A stretch of DNA of 43,470 nt from an uncultured Clostridia bacterium (GCA_937884385.1 CALGCW010000210.1:1-43470); one strand, 5' to 3'. Positions 1 through 9,046 are shown, counted from the first letter of the stretch. Numbers and translations: made by a program. Notes: generated by a model not told the origin, from the sequence alone.

Positions 1-20
1 TTTTTTGTTTTTTTTTTCTC

Positions 21-40
21 AAAAAGGAGCATCTTCTCCT
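21..40 (-). terminator. Rho-independent terminator after metK
   Basis: On the minus strand a short hairpin (AGGAG, six-base loop, CTCCT) is followed directly by a T run. It lies about 35 bp past the metK stop codon, so it should end the metK transcript. Confidence 0.7.
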
Positions 41-76
41 CTTTGTAACTTCTCCCAACAAATCGATCTATAAAAA

Positions 77-1261
77 TTATTTCAAAAGCTCTGCCTTAAG
101 TACGGGTGCAAGATCTCTTGCCTCCCAAGGAGCATTGATATCCTCGCGTCCCATATGACCGTAAGCCGCAGTAGCGCTGTAAATGGGTCTTCTGAGCTGG
201 AAGCGGTCGATAATAGCTGCGGGGCGAAGGTCAACGTGCTTCTGAACTGCCTCAGAAATGAGAGCCTCATCAACGATACCCGTGCCGAAGGTGTCAATCA
301 TAACGGAAACGGGCTTTGCCACTCCGATTGCATACGCGAGCTGCACCTCACACTTCTTTGCAAGGCCTGCCGCAACGATGTTCTTTGCGATATATCTTGT
401 AGCATAGCAAGCGGAACGGTCCACCTTCGTGGGGTCCTTACCGGAGAACGCACCGCCGCCGTGACGGGAATATCCGCCGTACGTATCAACGATGATCTTT
501 CTTCCCGTAAGACCGCTGTCACCTGCAGGGCCGCCTACAACGAAACGACCTGTGGGGTTAATGTATATCTTCGTCTGTTCATCGATAAGATGCGCAGGAA
601 TAATGGGCTTGATAACGTGAGCTATAAGGTCCTCACGAATTGTCTCAAGAGTCACGCTGTCGCTGTGCTGCGTAGAGATAACGACCGTGTCAACTCTAAC
701 GGGCACATCGTCCTGATACTCAACGGTCACCTGAGTCTTTCCGTCGGGGCGGAGGTAGTCAAGCGTGTGATTCTTTCTAACGGCAGTAAGCTGAATAGCA
801 AGCTTGTGAGCAAGCGAGATAGGAAGGGGCATAAGCTCGGGAGTCTCATCGCAAGCATAACCGAACATAAGACCCTGGTCGCCCGCACCCGTGTCATACT
901 TGTCAACGATCTCACCGTTCTTTGCTTCAAGCGACTTGTCAACGCCGAGAGCAATGTCGGGTGACTGCTCGTGAACGGAGCTGAGCACTGCGCAGGAATC
1001 ACAGTCAAAGCCGTATTTTGCACGGTCGTAGCCTATCTCGCGAACCGTCTCACGAACGATCTGCTGATAGTCAACAACTGCCTTTGTGGTGATCTCACCC
1101 ATGATCATAACAAGACCCGTCGTACAGCAGGTCTCGCAAGCAACACGGCTGTAGGGATCCTGCGCAAGAAGCGCGTCAAGAATGGCGTCACTTATCTTGT
1201 CACAGATCTTGTCGGGATGTCCTTCTGTCACGGACTCGGAAGTAAAAAGTACCTTTTTCAT
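77..1261 (-). CDS. metK: S-adenosylmethionine synthetase
   Basis: Makes S-adenosylmethionine from methionine and ATP in the cytoplasm. The protein (394 aa from the chosen start) shows the family signatures: SVTEGHPDK at the N-terminus with the ATP-contacting His, the GAGDQGLMFGYA loop, and GGGAFSGKDPTKVDRS. The length is normal. I start at the ATG at 1261 (MKKVLFTSES), which has AAAGGA eight bases upstream, not at the longer in-frame extension. It stands alone, with its own promoter, SAM riboswitch and terminator. It is visibly richer in G+C than the island to its right, in line with a conserved core gene next to acquired DNA. Confidence 0.98.
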   Translation of the reverse strand: MKKVLFTSESVTEGHPDKICDKISDAILDALLAQDPYSRVACETCCTTGLVMIMGEITTKAVVDYQQIVRETVREIGYDRAKYGFDCDSCAVLSSVHEQSPDIALGVDKSLEAKNGEIVDKYDTGAGDQGLMFGYACDETPELMPLPISLAHKLAIQLTAVRKNHTLDYLRPDGKTQVTVEYQDDVPVRVDTVVISTQHSDSVTLETIREDLIAHVIKPIIPAHLIDEQTKIYINPTGRFVVGGPAGDSGLTGRKIIVDTYGGYSRHGGGAFSGKDPTKVDRSACYATRYIAKNIVAAGLAKKCEVQLAYAIGVAKPVSVMIDTFGTGIVDEALISEAVQKHVDLRPAAIIDRFQLRRPIYSATAAYGHMGREDINAPWEARDLAPVLKAELLK

Positions 1262-1317
1262 TTCAATAAATCCTTTCTTTTTAGATGTAAAGATCACACA
1301 AACCGAAAATAGAGAAT

Positions 1318-1340
1318 AAAAAAGCCTCGCAGAGCGAGGG
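1318..1340 (-). terminator. Riboswitch expression-platform terminator
   Basis: On the minus strand CCTCGC-TCT-GCGAGG is followed by CTTTTTTA. It sits between the SAM aptamer and metK, so it is the expected transcription-stop hairpin used when SAM is bound. Confidence 0.85.
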
Positions 1341-1350
1341 CATAAAACAA

Positions 1351-1440
1351 CCTCATCTCTCGGGAATTAGCACCTTGCCGAAGCACTCGGTAGGTTGCTG
1401 TGGCTTCACAGGGCACGTCCCTCCACCACTCTGGATAAGT
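1351..1440 (-). promoter_or_regulatory. SAM-I (S-box) riboswitch aptamer
   Basis: The minus strand carries the classical S-box core: CTTATC-AGAG at the 5' end, GGAGGGA, GTGAAGCCACAGCAACC (in two overlapping blocks), AAGGTGCTAATTCC, and the closing GAGAGATGAG. The first and last segments can pair as helix P1. It binds S-adenosylmethionine and switches off metK when SAM is plentiful, through the terminator just downstream. Confidence 0.97.
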
Positions 1441-1486
1441 CATATGTGATCTTAACACATATTTTCTTTAATTTTTCGACCGTGTT

Positions 1487-1515
1487 ATTATATCATATAT
1501 TCCGCACAATTGCAA
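1487..1515 (-). promoter_or_regulatory. Likely metK promoter
   Basis: On the minus strand there is a -35-like TTGCAA (1510-1515), a 17-base spacer and a perfect -10 TATAAT (1487-1492), about 45 bases upstream of the riboswitch aptamer. This gives a leader of fitting length. Inferred from sequence only. Confidence 0.6.
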
Positions 1516-1765
1516 TAGGTTTTAAGAAAATATTTTAATTTTCGATACCAATCAAGCAATTTTGACAATAAAAACGCAAAATATAAATTAAAAAAACTCA
1601 ACCCGTAGTGCGATGCCTTGGTGCCACCTAATTAGAAGCTTTGACAAATGGAAGCGCAATGCGCGCCCCTACTTTGACAGAGAAAACCCCATCACAAAGC
1701 AATAGCCAAAAGCCAAACAAAATGGCTATAATACTCCTCCAATATATTACTTTCAAAAATTTGTA
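1516..1765. other. Non-coding junction between metK and the island
   Basis: No gene is recognised here. It holds AT-rich DNA, a small GCGC-AAT-GCGC palindrome near 1656, and a weak hairpin at 1702-1729. It is the left junction of the acquired-looking island, but I see no tRNA, integrase remnant or clear attachment repeat. Confidence 0.5.
1702..1729 (-). terminator. Possible weak terminator of the long array
   Basis: Minus strand: ATAGCCA and TGGCTAT can pair, and a nested AGCCA/TGGCT hairpin is followed by only TTTGG. It is the only hairpin just past the last gene of the array, so it may stop that transcript, but the T run is poor. Confidence 0.3.
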
Positions 1766-2080
1766 TTAGATTATGGATACCATCTTCTCCATTCTGTCCA
1801 ATTCTGCATCGATCCTTTTAATTTCTTCAATCACACAATCGCGTTCAACAATTCGTGCGCGAAGCTCATCATATTTTTTTATCGTTCCGGCATATTTGGT
1901 AATAACTCTTTTCCCATCGCGATACCTAAAATAGCAGTATTTTCGTCCACCGGATTCTCGAACAACCAAAGTTCCTCGTGGGTATTCCCCAAGTTTTTGT
2001 AAGAGCTGATTTTTGTGTTCTTGATATTTTTGTTTTTCGTTTTTTATAACCGAATCAATATAAAACTCTCGATTCTCCAT
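1766..2080 (-). CDS. Small basic protein of unknown function
   Basis: 104 aa, rich in Lys, Arg and Glu. A central segment (about residues 35-65, GTLVVRESGGRKYCYFRYRDG) reads as a beta-hairpin of the kind seen in small clostridial proteins that describe a yes/no reading domain. Helices rich in charged residues flank it on both sides, and the last 35 residues look like a short coiled coil. No enzyme motif is visible. It is the last gene of the long minus-strand array, 66 bp after the isochorismatase-like gene, so it may be an accessory gene or an independent passenger. Similarity to DUF6788-like proteins is only a guess. Confidence 0.6.
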   Translation of the reverse strand: MENREFYIDSVIKNEKQKYQEHKNQLLQKLGEYPRGTLVVRESGGRKYCYFRYRDGKRVITKYAGTIKKYDELRARIVERDCVIEEIKRIDAELDRMEKMVSII

Positions 2081-2146
2081 TTTCTCACCACTTCTCTTAG
2101 ATTTTGCGATTTATATGAAGACACATTATTTCAAAGAAAATTATAA

Positions 2147-2650
2147 TTACTGACTAAACTCACCATATAAAATCTGTTTTTTACCAATAGTTCTTTCCAT
2201 AACTCTAATCGCTGCACGATGGCTTTCTTCTCCACCATTGGATGCACAATAATCGGTTAAGACTATCGGTCTTATCCCTCTTTCAAATAAATCTGTTGCA
2301 GTTTTTAAAACACAACAATCAGTATCAATACCAGCCAGATACACTTCCTTAATTTTGTGCTCTTCCAAAAAACTAATCAGTTCATTTGTACAAGAAGAAT
2401 AAATGTTCTTTTCAAAAACTCTTTGCGCATACGATGAAACGAAATCGACAACGTCAATTTCGGGAGAACGTTTTAGTCTATGCCAATCAATAAATACCTC
2501 ATATGGACTGTTATCGGCATTAACAAATTTTGTAGCGATTATGATTTCGCCTTTAAACACATCACAAAGACCCCTCAATTTTGGCAAAATGTGTTCGGTT
2601 CTTTTGGAAACAAACCCATTCTGCACGTCAATGATAAGTAAACATTTCAT
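2147..2650 (-). CDS. Isochorismatase-like cysteine hydrolase
   Basis: 167 aa, the usual length for the cysteine-hydrolase family that includes isochorismatase, nicotinamidase and N-carbamoylsarcosine hydrolase. The catalytic triad can be placed: Asp8 in IIDVQNGF, Lys81 in RVFEKNIYSS, and Cys113 in GIDTDCCVLKTA, the typical spacing. The substrate cannot be told. A nicotinamidase-type role would fit the NAD/ADP-ribose theme of the island (TIR and PARG-like genes), but the family is broad, so this is inference. The start ATG has AAGGAG upstream. It lies 21 bp after the membrane-protein gene, within the same run. Confidence 0.85.
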   Translation of the reverse strand: MKCLLIIDVQNGFVSKRTEHILPKLRGLCDVFKGEIIIATKFVNADNSPYEVFIDWHRLKRSPEIDVVDFVSSYAQRVFEKNIYSSCTNELISFLEEHKIKEVYLAGIDTDCCVLKTATDLFERGIRPIVLTDYCASNGGEESHRAAIRVMERTIGKKQILYGEFSQ

Positions 2651-2671
2651 ATCATCACTCCTTATCTTAGT

Positions 2672-3910
2672 TTACTTTCTCCGCAAAAACAGAAGCACCC
2701 CAACTGCTAATAATAACGAATTAGCAATAATGCCGGCAAACGGGAATAATTTATTACAATAATCTGAAATAGTCGGAGCTACTTCTATAAATGCAATTAT
2801 AAACAGCAGGATTTCCGTGCTTTGTCCAATGCGCTTTTGTTTGATTTCGGAATTTAATTGCTCACGTTCCAACAAAAATCTGATCTCTCGTTGTAAATGG
2901 CGAATATTATCTGACAACCTACTGGATTGAACCAATCCTTTTTGAATACTTAGAATTCGTGCTGGCATACTTGAATCGTCAAAATCATACAGACGGTTCT
3001 CCAAAACATCCAACTCGTAACTATGTTTTTGACAAGAGATTACATTTGCCTGAGATATTTTGTCTCCGCGCGGGATACTTTTCTCAATGCCGTACACATA
3101 AAACCAATCGCTTTGCAATTGCACTTCTAACGTTAAATAGTCTTCAATGTCAGACTCCACTATGTTTCCAATAACAACAACAGCAGCCCAACTCATATAT
3201 GTGTCAATATTTTTGTGGCGCTCATAATCGACCGGAGGTTCCTCAATCTCTATTTCTGACAATATTTTTCTTATGTCAAAATCCACCTTATCAGCCGATG
3301 AAAACTTACTGGAATCTTCCAAATAGATAACTGCAGGTTCCAAAAGAGCCATAATGTTCTTTTGCAACCAATCCGGATAATTTTTAAAGCCGCTTCCTAT
3401 CGAGAAATTCTTTGCAACATCAAAAACAGATAAGGTCATAACATACGATAATCCTTGATTTTCAAAATCCAAGGCCGAGCTAACTCTTAGTTTTTGCTTT
3501 TTTTCGGAATTTAATATCACAATTTTCTTTAATTTTCGAACAATCGAATCGATTAACTCTGACTGTTTGTGCTGCCAAGAAAAAAACGCCGAATGAGCTT
3601 TTTTTCTGTTTTCGTCATATGAAACAGCAAATATTTCGCAATTTTCTTTTGTGAACTCTACAATACCATCGCGAACACTGACAACAATAATCCCGTTTTT
3701 ATATATGTAAAAATTGGTCTGTTCGTTGATTGAAAAAGCAAGCGAACAATTTTTGAGCATAGCCGACTGCCTCGGAGATAAATCTAGCGGCTTGCCACTG
3801 CCGTTCAATTCTTCCTTGATGTCAGCAATATCTTTACTTTTCAGTTTTCTTCCCAAATCAAACGGAATAATACGAATTGGGTTAGCTTTAATTATACACT
3901 CTTGCGACAT
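2672..3910 (-). CDS. Unknown protein with C-terminal membrane hairpin
   Basis: 412 aa. The first 340 residues look soluble. A predicted coiled-coil stretch (about 325-360, many Arg/Gln/Glu) leads into two membrane segments near 366-384 and 388-408, ending in a basic LRRK tail, so the large domain probably faces the cytoplasm. The layout (soluble domain, helical stalk, C-terminal membrane anchor) faintly recalls RMD1/DUF155 proteins, but I see no firm motif and do not assign it. The next gene upstream has the same layout, so the two may work together at the membrane. Tightly linked with 28 bp to its upstream neighbour. Confidence 0.7.
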   Translation of the reverse strand: MSQECIIKANPIRIIPFDLGRKLKSKDIADIKEELNGSGKPLDLSPRQSAMLKNCSLAFSINEQTNFYIYKNGIIVVSVRDGIVEFTKENCEIFAVSYDENRKKAHSAFFSWQHKQSELIDSIVRKLKKIVILNSEKKQKLRVSSALDFENQGLSYVMTLSVFDVAKNFSIGSGFKNYPDWLQKNIMALLEPAVIYLEDSSKFSSADKVDFDIRKILSEIEIEEPPVDYERHKNIDTYMSWAAVVVIGNIVESDIEDYLTLEVQLQSDWFYVYGIEKSIPRGDKISQANVISCQKHSYELDVLENRLYDFDDSSMPARILSIQKGLVQSSRLSDNIRHLQREIRFLLEREQLNSEIKQKRIGQSTEILLFIIAFIEVAPTISDYCNKLFPFAGIIANSLLLAVGVLLFLRRK

Positions 3911-3938
3911 ATCATACCTTATCTAAAAATAGAATTTA

Positions 3939-4898
3939 TTATTTTTTGTTTTTTCGTTTACTGTTGGTTTTCAAATAAAACTCTTTCTTTTCGACGCATT
4001 TCTTTAATGCCTTCTTGAAAAAAATGACACCGAACCAAACAACTACAATTGCAATAATTGCAACAAATATTATCCTCAGTCCATTGCTTATGTCCAAAAA
4101 AAGAGCTGCCAACAAATTATAAATTGCTTCCAAGCCGACAACAATTCCAAAGAATGTTAGGAAACTTGAAAAGAGGTCATTTTCTTCGTTTTTCTCATAA
4201 TTAGAGAGAAAAGAAAAAAGTGTAACCGCTTGATTAAGATGTTCGATCAAGGCCTTCATTCGCTCCTCAATCTTCCAGCAAGAATACAATTCCTTGTACA
4301 TTAATGTTTCATCTTTGTTTGTCAAATAAACATTGGGATTCTCAATTGCTTGAACCGCCATTTGATAATATGCCAATTGCCATCGTTGATATTTTGTTAA
4401 GCTTTTTTGACGACAAATATAATGTACAAAATCAGCTATATGTTGGATGCTTGTATAAATCATACTACAATCAATCAAGCTTACATACGCTTTAGATTCT
4501 CCACCAATGTCTTTCAATTTGCAATAATTCTCGTTAAACTCAAGTTCGCCTTCCGATAACGGAATAACCCAATCCACATCTAATGCTTTTTGATTTGGAT
4601 AACACCCATTGATAGTATCTATCATTTTTTGATATGCTGAATTATAAATTGAATCCTCTGATTCGGAATAATAATCTTTGTCCATATCTTCAAAAGTTTC
4701 AAATTCAGCATATGGCGTCAATACTATAACAATTCCAATGTTATTTTCATACACATATGATCCGTTACTTTGTTTTTGTGAATATCGAAGCATATCTGGA
4801 ACGTTGACAAGATCAGGACGATTCCAGCACGATGGCCCGGAATCTAAAATATGGTCAGCCACCGACAATGCTCCTAATATCCAAGTTTTTACTGCCAT
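3939..4898 (-). CDS. Unknown protein with two C-terminal membrane segments
   Basis: 319 aa. The soluble N-terminal part (1-230) has Trp/Cys-rich patches such as SGPSCWNRPDL near residue 21. Two strongly hydrophobic helices follow (about 244-266 and 276-298), and the tail is very basic (KTNSKRKNKK). Its first codons overlap the end of the DUF885 gene by 10 bp, so the two are probably translationally coupled. Like the next gene it places a large soluble domain before a membrane hairpin. No family recognised. Confidence 0.7.
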   Translation of the reverse strand: MAVKTWILGALSVADHILDSGPSCWNRPDLVNVPDMLRYSQKQSNGSYVYENNIGIVIVLTPYAEFETFEDMDKDYYSESEDSIYNSAYQKMIDTINGCYPNQKALDVDWVIPLSEGELEFNENYCKLKDIGGESKAYVSLIDCSMIYTSIQHIADFVHYICRQKSLTKYQRWQLAYYQMAVQAIENPNVYLTNKDETLMYKELYSCWKIEERMKALIEHLNQAVTLFSFLSNYEKNEENDLFSSFLTFFGIVVGLEAIYNLLAALFLDISNGLRIIFVAIIAIVVVWFGVIFFKKALKKCVEKKEFYLKTNSKRKNKK

Positions 4899-6022
4899 AG
4901 TCTAAAAAATTCTCCTTTATTGGTCTTTGACAACATATCCAAAAAGGACTTGGGTGTATATTTTCCACGATGGAAAAGCAATTCCATCCATATCGCGCCT
5001 AAATAATATGCTTCTATATATCCAATGTACTGCGTTGAATAAATAAGGTTAGATATATATTTACGTAATGGCTTTCTTTTCTTTCTGTTTCGTTTTGCGA
5101 TAGAGTTTGCGAACTCATCAAGCGACAAGTTATATGATTCCCAAAGAAACGATAACGCGTTATGCTTTATTACATTAACATATTTTGATGGATAGGTATT
5201 CCATTCGCAGTACGTTGCCCAGCCCTCAACCAAGCTCATCGCCCCGTGGTCCATACAATCGTTTTGTGCACGGACATAATTATAAAAATGACCATGTCCG
5301 GGATAAGTTTCATGAATTATTGTATACTTGTAATCATCGCATTTTACTTGATTATCATTGGTATATAATACAAGCTCATCCCTGCCCGTGTCGGATATTT
5401 CGCGATCCCACCACTCACCGTAACCGTTTCCATCAATAATTTGTGTGCCAAAATCTTGAATAGCCGAACATCCAAATTTAGTATTCATTTGGGGATCGCA
5501 AGAAACCGCGTCATATATTTCGTCGAACAAGCTTTTACAATTTCCAACTATAACTTTTTGACGCGGAATATTCCAAAACTGATGATCAAAATCATCACAA
5601 GCAAACATGGAAATCAAATCGTCGTATGATATTCCATACAATTGGGAAACCATATGCCAGTAATCTTGAGATATTTCTCGCCCACTCATTGAGAATAACA
5701 GTATATCCAGAAGCGATTGTCCGATCTCAGAATTTCCATACTTCAATTTTATTTCTTTGCGATAATATCGTACCAGAACCTCCGGAGTCTTTATGATCAA
5801 GCTCTTATTTTCATCCGCTTTGCGTATATATTCCGATGCCTTATCCGGTACTTCATTGATCAAATCCCAAAGAACGCCAAACGAATAAAATGACAAATAA
5901 AAATGCTGAATATCATCATAAACCTTTGCCTCTGCAGGTGTAAGTTTTTTTTTCCACTGACACAACTTTTCTTTTATCGAATCATCAAAAAAAATTCTAA
6001 ATTTCCAATCCCAAACATTCAT
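4889..6022 (-). CDS. DUF885-type putative metallopeptidase, short form
   Basis: 377 aa. The zinc-binding signature of the DUF885 family is complete: HETYPGH at 237-243, followed by SLVEGWATYCE with Glu266. These fit a gluzincin-like metal site (two His plus a downstream Glu), so a peptidase activity is likely. Typical family members are about 550-600 aa, so this one lacks much of the usual N-terminal part, yet the start is clean and the gene is not obviously cut. No signal peptide is seen, so it should act in the cytoplasm. It sits between the broken methyltransferase and two membrane proteins. Confidence 0.8.
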   Translation of the reverse strand: MNVWDWKFRIFFDDSIKEKLCQWKKKLTPAEAKVYDDIQHFYLSFYSFGVLWDLINEVPDKASEYIRKADENKSLIIKTPEVLVRYYRKEIKLKYGNSEIGQSLLDILLFSMSGREISQDYWHMVSQLYGISYDDLISMFACDDFDHQFWNIPRQKVIVGNCKSLFDEIYDAVSCDPQMNTKFGCSAIQDFGTQIIDGNGYGEWWDREISDTGRDELVLYTNDNQVKCDDYKYTIIHETYPGHGHFYNYVRAQNDCMDHGAMSLVEGWATYCEWNTYPSKYVNVIKHNALSFLWESYNLSLDEFANSIAKRNRKKRKPLRKYISNLIYSTQYIGYIEAYYLGAIWMELLFHRGKYTPKSFLDMLSKTNKGEFFRLWQ

Positions 6023-6053
6023 AAATTCTCACCTCGAGAAAAAGCAATAAATT

Positions 6054-6836
6054 TTATTTTTTCAAAAGCACAATACTTTCTCCAACCGCATTACAAGGCT
6101 TGTTAATAATAACCTTCCCACCAGCCTTTGTAGCCTCTGCGCACAATTTATCGGCAGTCAACAAAAACTCTGTTTGTCTTTCTAAGACTTCATTTCCTGC
6201 AATTCCCTCATATTCTCCACAGAAGTTTCCAACATCAGAGGCGAATTTCACATCGTTGTCAGTTATTCCGATCAATGATTCCCAAAATGTTGTTGCGTTT
6301 CCTTCTTCCACTCTGAGTTTCCGCAACTCTTTTGTTTTTAACTCAAAATCGCCCTCTGTTGGTTCACACGGTAAGAAGGTTTCTGCAACACACAAATATG
6401 TTCCCTCTTTGACATAGGCAAATACTTTTCGCAAGAAAGACCATTTGTTTTCTTCTGGATCGACAATATGGTAAAACGAATACAACATAACGATGAAATC
6501 ACTGTCCGAATAATTAGTATATGCGCAGAAATCTCCTGATATAAAATCAACATTTTGTATACCGTTCTTCGCCTTAAGATCGTTCGCCACGGCAATAATA
6601 TCGCTTCACATATCCATACCGATAACGGTTGCATCTGGGATTGAATTTGCAATAGCAAACGATGTAGCTCCGGTGGCGGAACCAAGTTCGAGTATTTTCT
6701 TGCTTCCTGCGAGGAGACAAAGCTTAATAACATTGTTTTGCAAACTTTTATAGTAGCTCGTTTGACCAAGATACTTTTCAAACACCTCTTGGCTATTATA
6801 AAATCTAAGGGTATTATCATAATTTGAGTTACTCAA
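6054..6836 (-). pseudogene. Class I SAM-dependent methyltransferase, interrupted by in-frame TGA
   Basis: Two in-frame pieces make one methyltransferase of about 260 aa. The first (from a TTG start at 6836) holds motif I, ILELGSATGATS, and the acidic end of strand 2, VIGMDM. A TGA codon at 6606-6608 then stops it. Reading continues in the same frame with strand 3 and 4 motifs (FISGDF, FIVMLYSFYHI) to a stop at 6054. There is no frameshift and no other damage. The TTG start overlaps the TGA stop of the TIR gene and has GGAGG upstream, so translation is coupled. It may be a recent nonsense mutation, a sequencing or assembly error, or a strain difference. Recoding is unlikely. Confidence 0.8.
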
Positions 6837-8017
6837 AACAAATCATCCTCCTCTTCCACATTAGACTTGTACATGAGCCGATACAAGCGATCTGAGTCTG
6901 TATTTTCTATTACAAAATACGCTCCTTTCAAATCTTGATTGGGCATGTTCGCAAACTCAGGCTCATCGACAACGGAAAACAACACGGGCTGCTCCTTGCA
7001 GTTCTCTTCAAAGAAATCGCTGTTTAACTTCCGTAATGAAAAGTCAAACATGTTAGAACAATCAAGAACACCAAACGTCAATTCTCCGGTACCACATAAA
7101 TATCTTGTCAACGATATACTTTGACTCAATTCACCTTCAAAATACGCCATCAGCTCTCCCGGCCAATCCAGTCTATAGAAAATGTTCATTGTCTCACCTG
7201 GGGCAAGTTCTCTTAAAAAATGTATCTTGAAAACCTGGATGAAATTTGGCTGAATATCTATTACAGATTCCACTTGGAGAGGTGCACCATTAATGTTATC
7301 CTGACGAGCTTTGACTCTTAGTTTGGAAAAATGAGCTTTTGTTTCACCACACTCTCGGTGATAAATAAATTTTGTAGGCTCATTACTCACGTTAGTTATA
7401 GTTAACCATCTGTAGCTTGAGTAATTTCCGGCATTTGAGTTAAGAACATCCAATCGTTTAATTCGGTCATAACGATGATAACGGTCTGCATAATCGTTTT
7501 TTTCAATACTTAAGCACGAAGAATATCTTTTTTCTTTGTTTTGCTTTAGAAATTCAGCTTTGTTTTTCTCCGCAATTTCCACCAACCCTTTATCGCCCTT
7601 CGTATTAAACGAAATGTTTTCATTAGCCAAAAGGTAGGCAACCGTTTCTACCAACTCGTGGATCTTTTTTTGCGGCTCGGGAAAAGCATCTATCCAATGC
7701 TTCCTGCTGAGATAATACTTATAATTATCATTGTACTGAGAAACATCAATTTTGAAAGGCAAAATAATGTTTTTCTCATCAAATGCTATCGCGACCTCAC
7801 TCAATACGTGCTCAGAGTCCATAATCGAAGAAGAAGAAATTAATAGCAATACCTTACAGTTTTTAATAGCTTCTACTATTACACCTGCATATCCTTCCCC
7901 CCCAATTTCATCTCGAGGAGCAATCCAACACTTTATTCCCGCGCTCTCTAAGGCATTACAAGCACTTTCGGCAATATCGGTATCCTTCGTTGAGTATGAT
8001 ATAAATACGTTATGCAT
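6833..8017 (-). CDS. TIR-domain protein with C-terminal beta-rich domain
   Basis: 394 aa from the ATG at 8017, which has GGAGGGAAAA upstream. Residues 1-130 form a TIR domain: HNVFISYSTKD (box 1), CWIAPRDEIGG, and SEHVLSEVAIA, with Glu74 at the position of the catalytic glutamate of NAD-cleaving TIRs. The C-terminal 240 residues look mostly beta-stranded (about 165-385) and have no recognised family; they may sense a ligand or bind a partner. In bacterial defence, TIR domains cleave NAD or make ADP-ribose signals, so an effector role is likely but inferred. It overlaps the methyltransferase start and follows RidA closely. Confidence 0.88.
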   Translation of the reverse strand: MHNVFISYSTKDTDIAESACNALESAGIKCWIAPRDEIGGEGYAGVIVEAIKNCKVLLLISSSSIMDSEHVLSEVAIAFDEKNIILPFKIDVSQYNDNYKYYLSRKHWIDAFPEPQKKIHELVETVAYLLANENISFNTKGDKGLVEIAEKNKAEFLKQNKEKRYSSCLSIEKNDYADRYHRYDRIKRLDVLNSNAGNYSSYRWLTITNVSNEPTKFIYHRECGETKAHFSKLRVKARQDNINGAPLQVESVIDIQPNFIQVFKIHFLRELAPGETMNIFYRLDWPGELMAYFEGELSQSISLTRYLCGTGELTFGVLDCSNMFDFSLRKLNSDFFEENCKEQPVLFSVVDEPEFANMPNQDLKGAYFVIENTDSDRLYRLMYKSNVEEEDDLF

Positions 8018-8028
8018 TTTTCCCTCCA

Positions 8029-8427
8029 TTATTTTATGGCTGTAACCTCTATCTCCACCTTACAACCGTCAACCGATAGTTTGCTCACTTCTACGAGTGT
8101 GCTAACCGGTCTCGCTTCACCAAGATATTTGTTTCTTACCGGAGAAACATTCTTAAAATAATTCATATCAGTTACATAAATTACAACTCTGATAATATCA
8201 GCAATAGTAGCCCCTGCCTCGCCAAGCAAGGACTTGATGTTTTCAAATATAAACTCTGTTTGCTTAGCTGGATCTTCTGGATATGCTACCGTCCCATCGG
8301 GATTTAAGGAAACCTGTCCAGTTAAAACGACCATTTCCTTGTCTCCAATCGGTACGACAATCCCATTGGAGTATGCACCAATCGGCTCAGGAAATCTTTC
8401 ATTGTTTAAAGTTCTGTATTTACTCAT
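8029..8427 (-). CDS. RidA family (YjgF/UK114) protein
   Basis: 132 aa from the ATG at 8427 (MSKYRTLNN), which has GAGGA five bases upstream and overlaps the previous stop codon by 8 bp (ATGAGTAA). The family signature is present: TGQVSLNPDG, then ARPVSTLVEV with the Arg that holds the substrate carboxylate in active RidA, and a final VEIEVTAIK. RidA proteins hydrolyse reactive enamine/imine intermediates or related small molecules in the cytoplasm. Here it lies between GNAT and TIR genes, which suggests a role on a small metabolite of the system rather than in amino acid metabolism. That role is inference. Confidence 0.9.
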   Translation of the reverse strand: MSKYRTLNNERFPEPIGAYSNGIVVPIGDKEMVVLTGQVSLNPDGTVAYPEDPAKQTEFIFENIKSLLGEAGATIADIIRVVIYVTDMNYFKNVSPVRNKYLGEARPVSTLVEVSKLSVDGCKVEIEVTAIK

Positions 8428-9046
8428 AAGTTCCTCTTTCAATCTTCCATAAACAAATATGGAGCGTCATTGTATTTTTTTGATAATAATCGTATAACTG
8501 CTTGGATTTTTTTGATAGGATTCTGAATTTGGGAGGAATCATTGTAATCTCATAAAGAGATGATTCATGATTACTTCCCTTTAGTTTTGTCATGCCGAAT
8601 AATTTACAAAATTTTTCACCGTTCTTGGTTACTGCATCCGCGATCATTCTACGTATAAACACCTCGTGTTCGCCTAGCGTAATAAATTTATCAACTATGG
8701 CATTAAAGATTTCCATAAACACTTCCGAGTTTTGATAATCGGGATGTATGACAATTGATGAAAAATACAAGCTATACGGGAAAGGCATATCGTAACTTAA
8801 TATCATATCTGCAGTTATCCCGGTATCAATAAAATCGCCTTGCTTAATGCGATCGTAACACTCATCCGTTACAGGAGAAATATTTACATATGCGATAATA
8901 CGATTGGTTTTTATATCCTTAGCCATCACATAGATGTCCGGATTTACCGCAAACCATTCCTCACATTGTGTTGTATCAACATGATATATATCGTCATATA
9001 CCAACGTATCCAAATAGACTGCTTGGGTAATATCTTCAAGCGTCAC
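8420..9046 (-). CDS. GNAT-like acyltransferase
   Basis: 208 aa. The central part reads like a GNAT fold: a strand YVMAKDIKTNRIIAYVNISPV, then LYFSSIVIHPDYQNSEVF, where the IHPDYQ stretch matches the strand 4/helix 3 acetyl-CoA region, and later FCKLFGMTKL in the usual C-terminal position. The pyrophosphate loop (Q/RxxGxG/A) is not clear, so acetyl-CoA use is probable but not certain. It overlaps RidA by 8 bp and lies 14 bp after a TIR gene, so it belongs to the same transcription unit. Confidence 0.65.
   Translation of the reverse strand: MTLEDITQAVYLDTLVYDDIYHVDTTQCEEWFAVNPDIYVMAKDIKTNRIIAYVNISPVTDECYDRIKQGDFIDTGITADMILSYDMPFPYSLYFSSIVIHPDYQNSEVFMEIFNAIVDKFITLGEHEVFIRRMIADAVTKNGEKFCKLFGMTKLKGSNHESSLYEITMIPPKFRILSKKSKQLYDYYQKNTMTLHICLWKIERGTYE

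Noticed and set aside
155..964. Long plus-strand open frame (269 aa) over metK
   Set aside because: It is the shadow of metK in another frame; the protein reading shows no family motif and metK is certain.
1516..1765. Attachment site or integrase remnant at the left edge
   Set aside because: No tRNA, no recombinase fragment, and no matching repeat recognised at the right edge.
2672..3910. RMD1/DUF155 family assignment
   Set aside because: Only the general layout (C-terminal membrane helices after a helical stalk) agrees; no specific motif could be placed.
6606..6608. Selenocysteine or other recoding at the TGA
   Set aside because: No family with selenocysteine at this place and no obvious stem-loop right after the codon; a nonsense change or error is simpler.
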